From G963668435 sp963668435 (lineage in GTDB: Bacteria > Latescibacterota > Latescibacteria > Latescibacterales > Latescibacteraceae): 64,000 nt of DNA. The number at the start of each line of letters is the position of its first letter. The stretch's first letter is position 1. Made by a program: the position numbers and the translations under genes. Shown here one piece after another: positions 62,942-64,000 of this stretch. The stretch spans positions 558,001-622,000 of the forward strand of contig CAXXSC010000006.1 of NCBI GenBank assembly GCA_963668435.2, in the 5' to 3' direction. Under the pieces are notes generated by a model. That model had not been told where the DNA came from, did not search any database, and was given only the letters and a program-made list of their open reading frames with translations.

Positions 62942-64000
62942 TTAGTATCTGGTTTCGATGCTAATGAGGACTGTGCGTCCCGGCTGCCATGCATAGTGCC
63001 AGAGTTTATAGGTTTCATCGAACATGTTTTTGACATACAGCGAAATACGTCCCTTATCACGATATGCGAATGACAGACGGGCGTCGCTGGTGGCAAAAGC
63101 ATCATAAGGGCGTGTCTCATAATCAAAGAAATATCCGTCACCGGTATGCCTGTAGGTGATCTCACCTTCGACACGGTTCTCGCCAACCGGCACAAAACCG
63201 AGAGCGCCAAGATTAAAGCGGTTTTTCGAGGTCTGGAAAGTGAAATCGCCGGGATCGAGATACGAATATGTTCCGGACAATGTCAGCTGCTTATGAGGAC
63301 GCAGTGTTACACCGGCTTCGAATCCTTTCGGAGAATAGTTCCCGAGATTCTTGCGCTGGTTGAAGCTCAGGGTGTCCATGGCCGCCCCATTGGGGATTAT
63401 GACGTAATAGCCATCGCCGGTAGAGCCGAGTTTGTCGTTGATCATGAGATCGGTCACATCCATGTGGAAGAATGTGAGCTCGAGCGAACCAAGCGATCCA
63501 AAACGTTGAAAAATACCGATATCCGTGTTCTTGGTTTTTTCCGGCTCCATGTCGGAATTGCCATAACCGCCCAGGGACTGGGAGAAAAGATCGACCATTG
63601 GTGGTGCCCGGAACGCAGTGCCGTAGTTGGCCTTGACTGTGGTCACCATGTCCCCGACTTCAAGCAGTTCGTAAGTCAAACCGAGTTTCGGATTGAACAC
63701 CGTGCCGAATTCCGAGTGCATATCGAGACGGCCACCGGCAACAGCGTTGAATTTATCCGTAATCAAGCGGGTATACTGGGCATAAAGCGCCACATTGCTT
63801 TCATCGTATTTCTGGCTGTTGGAACCGTAGGTGCCCTGGAATGTGTCTGCATCCACCTGGCTGACTGTGCCTGTTCTGCTGTCTGCGTAATTTATGGTCT
63901 GGACACCGAGGGATTTCATGTTAACAACCGTATTGGTATAGTCAACATCGGCGTTGTCAAAGAAACCATCCACACCCGCGACCAGGAAGGAGCTGTCGCC
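62942..64000 (-). CDS. TonB-dependent receptor, C-terminal part (partial)
   Basis: The gene continues past the right edge; about 350 codons of the barrel are visible. The frame continues upstream of the Met at 63973 to the edge (GDSSFLVAGVDGFFD). Segments include YAQYTRLITDKFNAVAGGRLD, NYGTAFRAPPMVDLFSQS and LELTFFHMDVTDLM, typical of BtuB/CirA-like barrels. It ends in an aromatic strand (VLISIETRY). It is the first gene of the FmdE-ECF operon in this window and should supply the outer-membrane step. Confidence 0.88.
   Translation of the reverse strand, partial: GDSSFLVAGVDGFFDNADVDYTNTVVNMKSLGVQTINYADSRTGTVSQVDADTFQGTYGSNSQKYDESNVALYAQYTRLITDKFNAVAGGRLDMHSEFGTVFNPKLGLTYELLEVGDMVTTVKANYGTAFRAPPMVDLFSQSLGGYGNSDMEPEKTKNTDIGIFQRFGSLGSLELTFFHMDVTDLMINDKLGSTGDGYYVIIPNGAAMDTLSFNQRKNLGNYSPKGFEAGVTLRPHKQLTLSGTYSYLDPGDFTFQTSKNRFNLGALGFVPVGENRVEGEITYRHTGDGYFFDYETRPYDAFATSDARLSFAYRDKGRISLYVKNMFDETYKLWHYAWQPGRTVLISIETRY

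Overview
This looks like a chromosomal window from an uncultured, didermic Gram-negative bacterium, most likely in the FCB superphylum (Latescibacterota, Glassbacteria, KSB1 or a neighbouring group). The placement is inference. It rests on an Lpt lipopolysaccharide export locus, several TonB-dependent receptors, C-terminal FlgD-like modules carrying the N-(F/Y)-PNPFNP signature, Tat-exported GH109 and aldo/keto reductase proteins, and many secreted carbohydrate-active enzymes and SMP-30-like proteins. No ribosomal RNA or other firm taxonomic marker is present.

Layout. 1-4300: end of kdsD, an LpxL-like acyltransferase, then lptC, an lptA/OstA-like gene and lptB, closed by a terminator. 4500-13800: three secreted paralogues in which a FlgD/sorting-like module sits inside a carboxypeptidase-regulatory-like domain. 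Between them are a decayed IS3-type element fused in frame to a broken sulfatase, and a large lipoprotein glycoside hydrolase. 14000-33800: DUF5009 acyltransferase, GH38, SGNH hydrolase, EEP nuclease/phosphatase, three SMP-30 proteins and GH109 (a glycan-catabolic accessory region). These are mixed with c-di-GMP genes (two HD-GYP, one GGDEF), a GT2/radical-SAM pair and yidD. 34300-38700: response regulator, a PHP-glycosyltransferase fusion and a radical SAM/SPASM protein. 38700-41900: two small CPxC membrane proteins and a TonB-dependent receptor. 42200-51600: a complete TonB energy system (TPR, ExbB, two ExbD, TonB, TPR) with its receptor and a surface beta-helix protein. 51800-57300: aldo/keto reductase, DUF362, a receptor-like barrel and HflX. 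57300-58000: tRNA-Val and a tyrosine-integrase relic. 58100-64000: a methyltransferase converging on an ECF transporter (T, fused A-A, S), an FmdE-like lipoprotein and a TonB-dependent receptor that runs off the window.

The most interesting signal not explained by proteins is a pair of related sequences of about 165 nt upstream of the glycoside hydrolase (about 8672-8840) and of the TonB-dependent receptor (about 39466-39625). They share an identical 11-mer, a local hairpin and a long-range helix with compensatory base changes, so they are a candidate cis-regulatory RNA. Other points of note are the split-domain secreted family, the ECF-FmdE-TonB uptake cluster, an HD-GYP paralogue with Met in place of its signature His, a dispersed palindromic repeat at gene 3' ends, and a TGA codon at the position of a usual Cys in the sulfatase relic.
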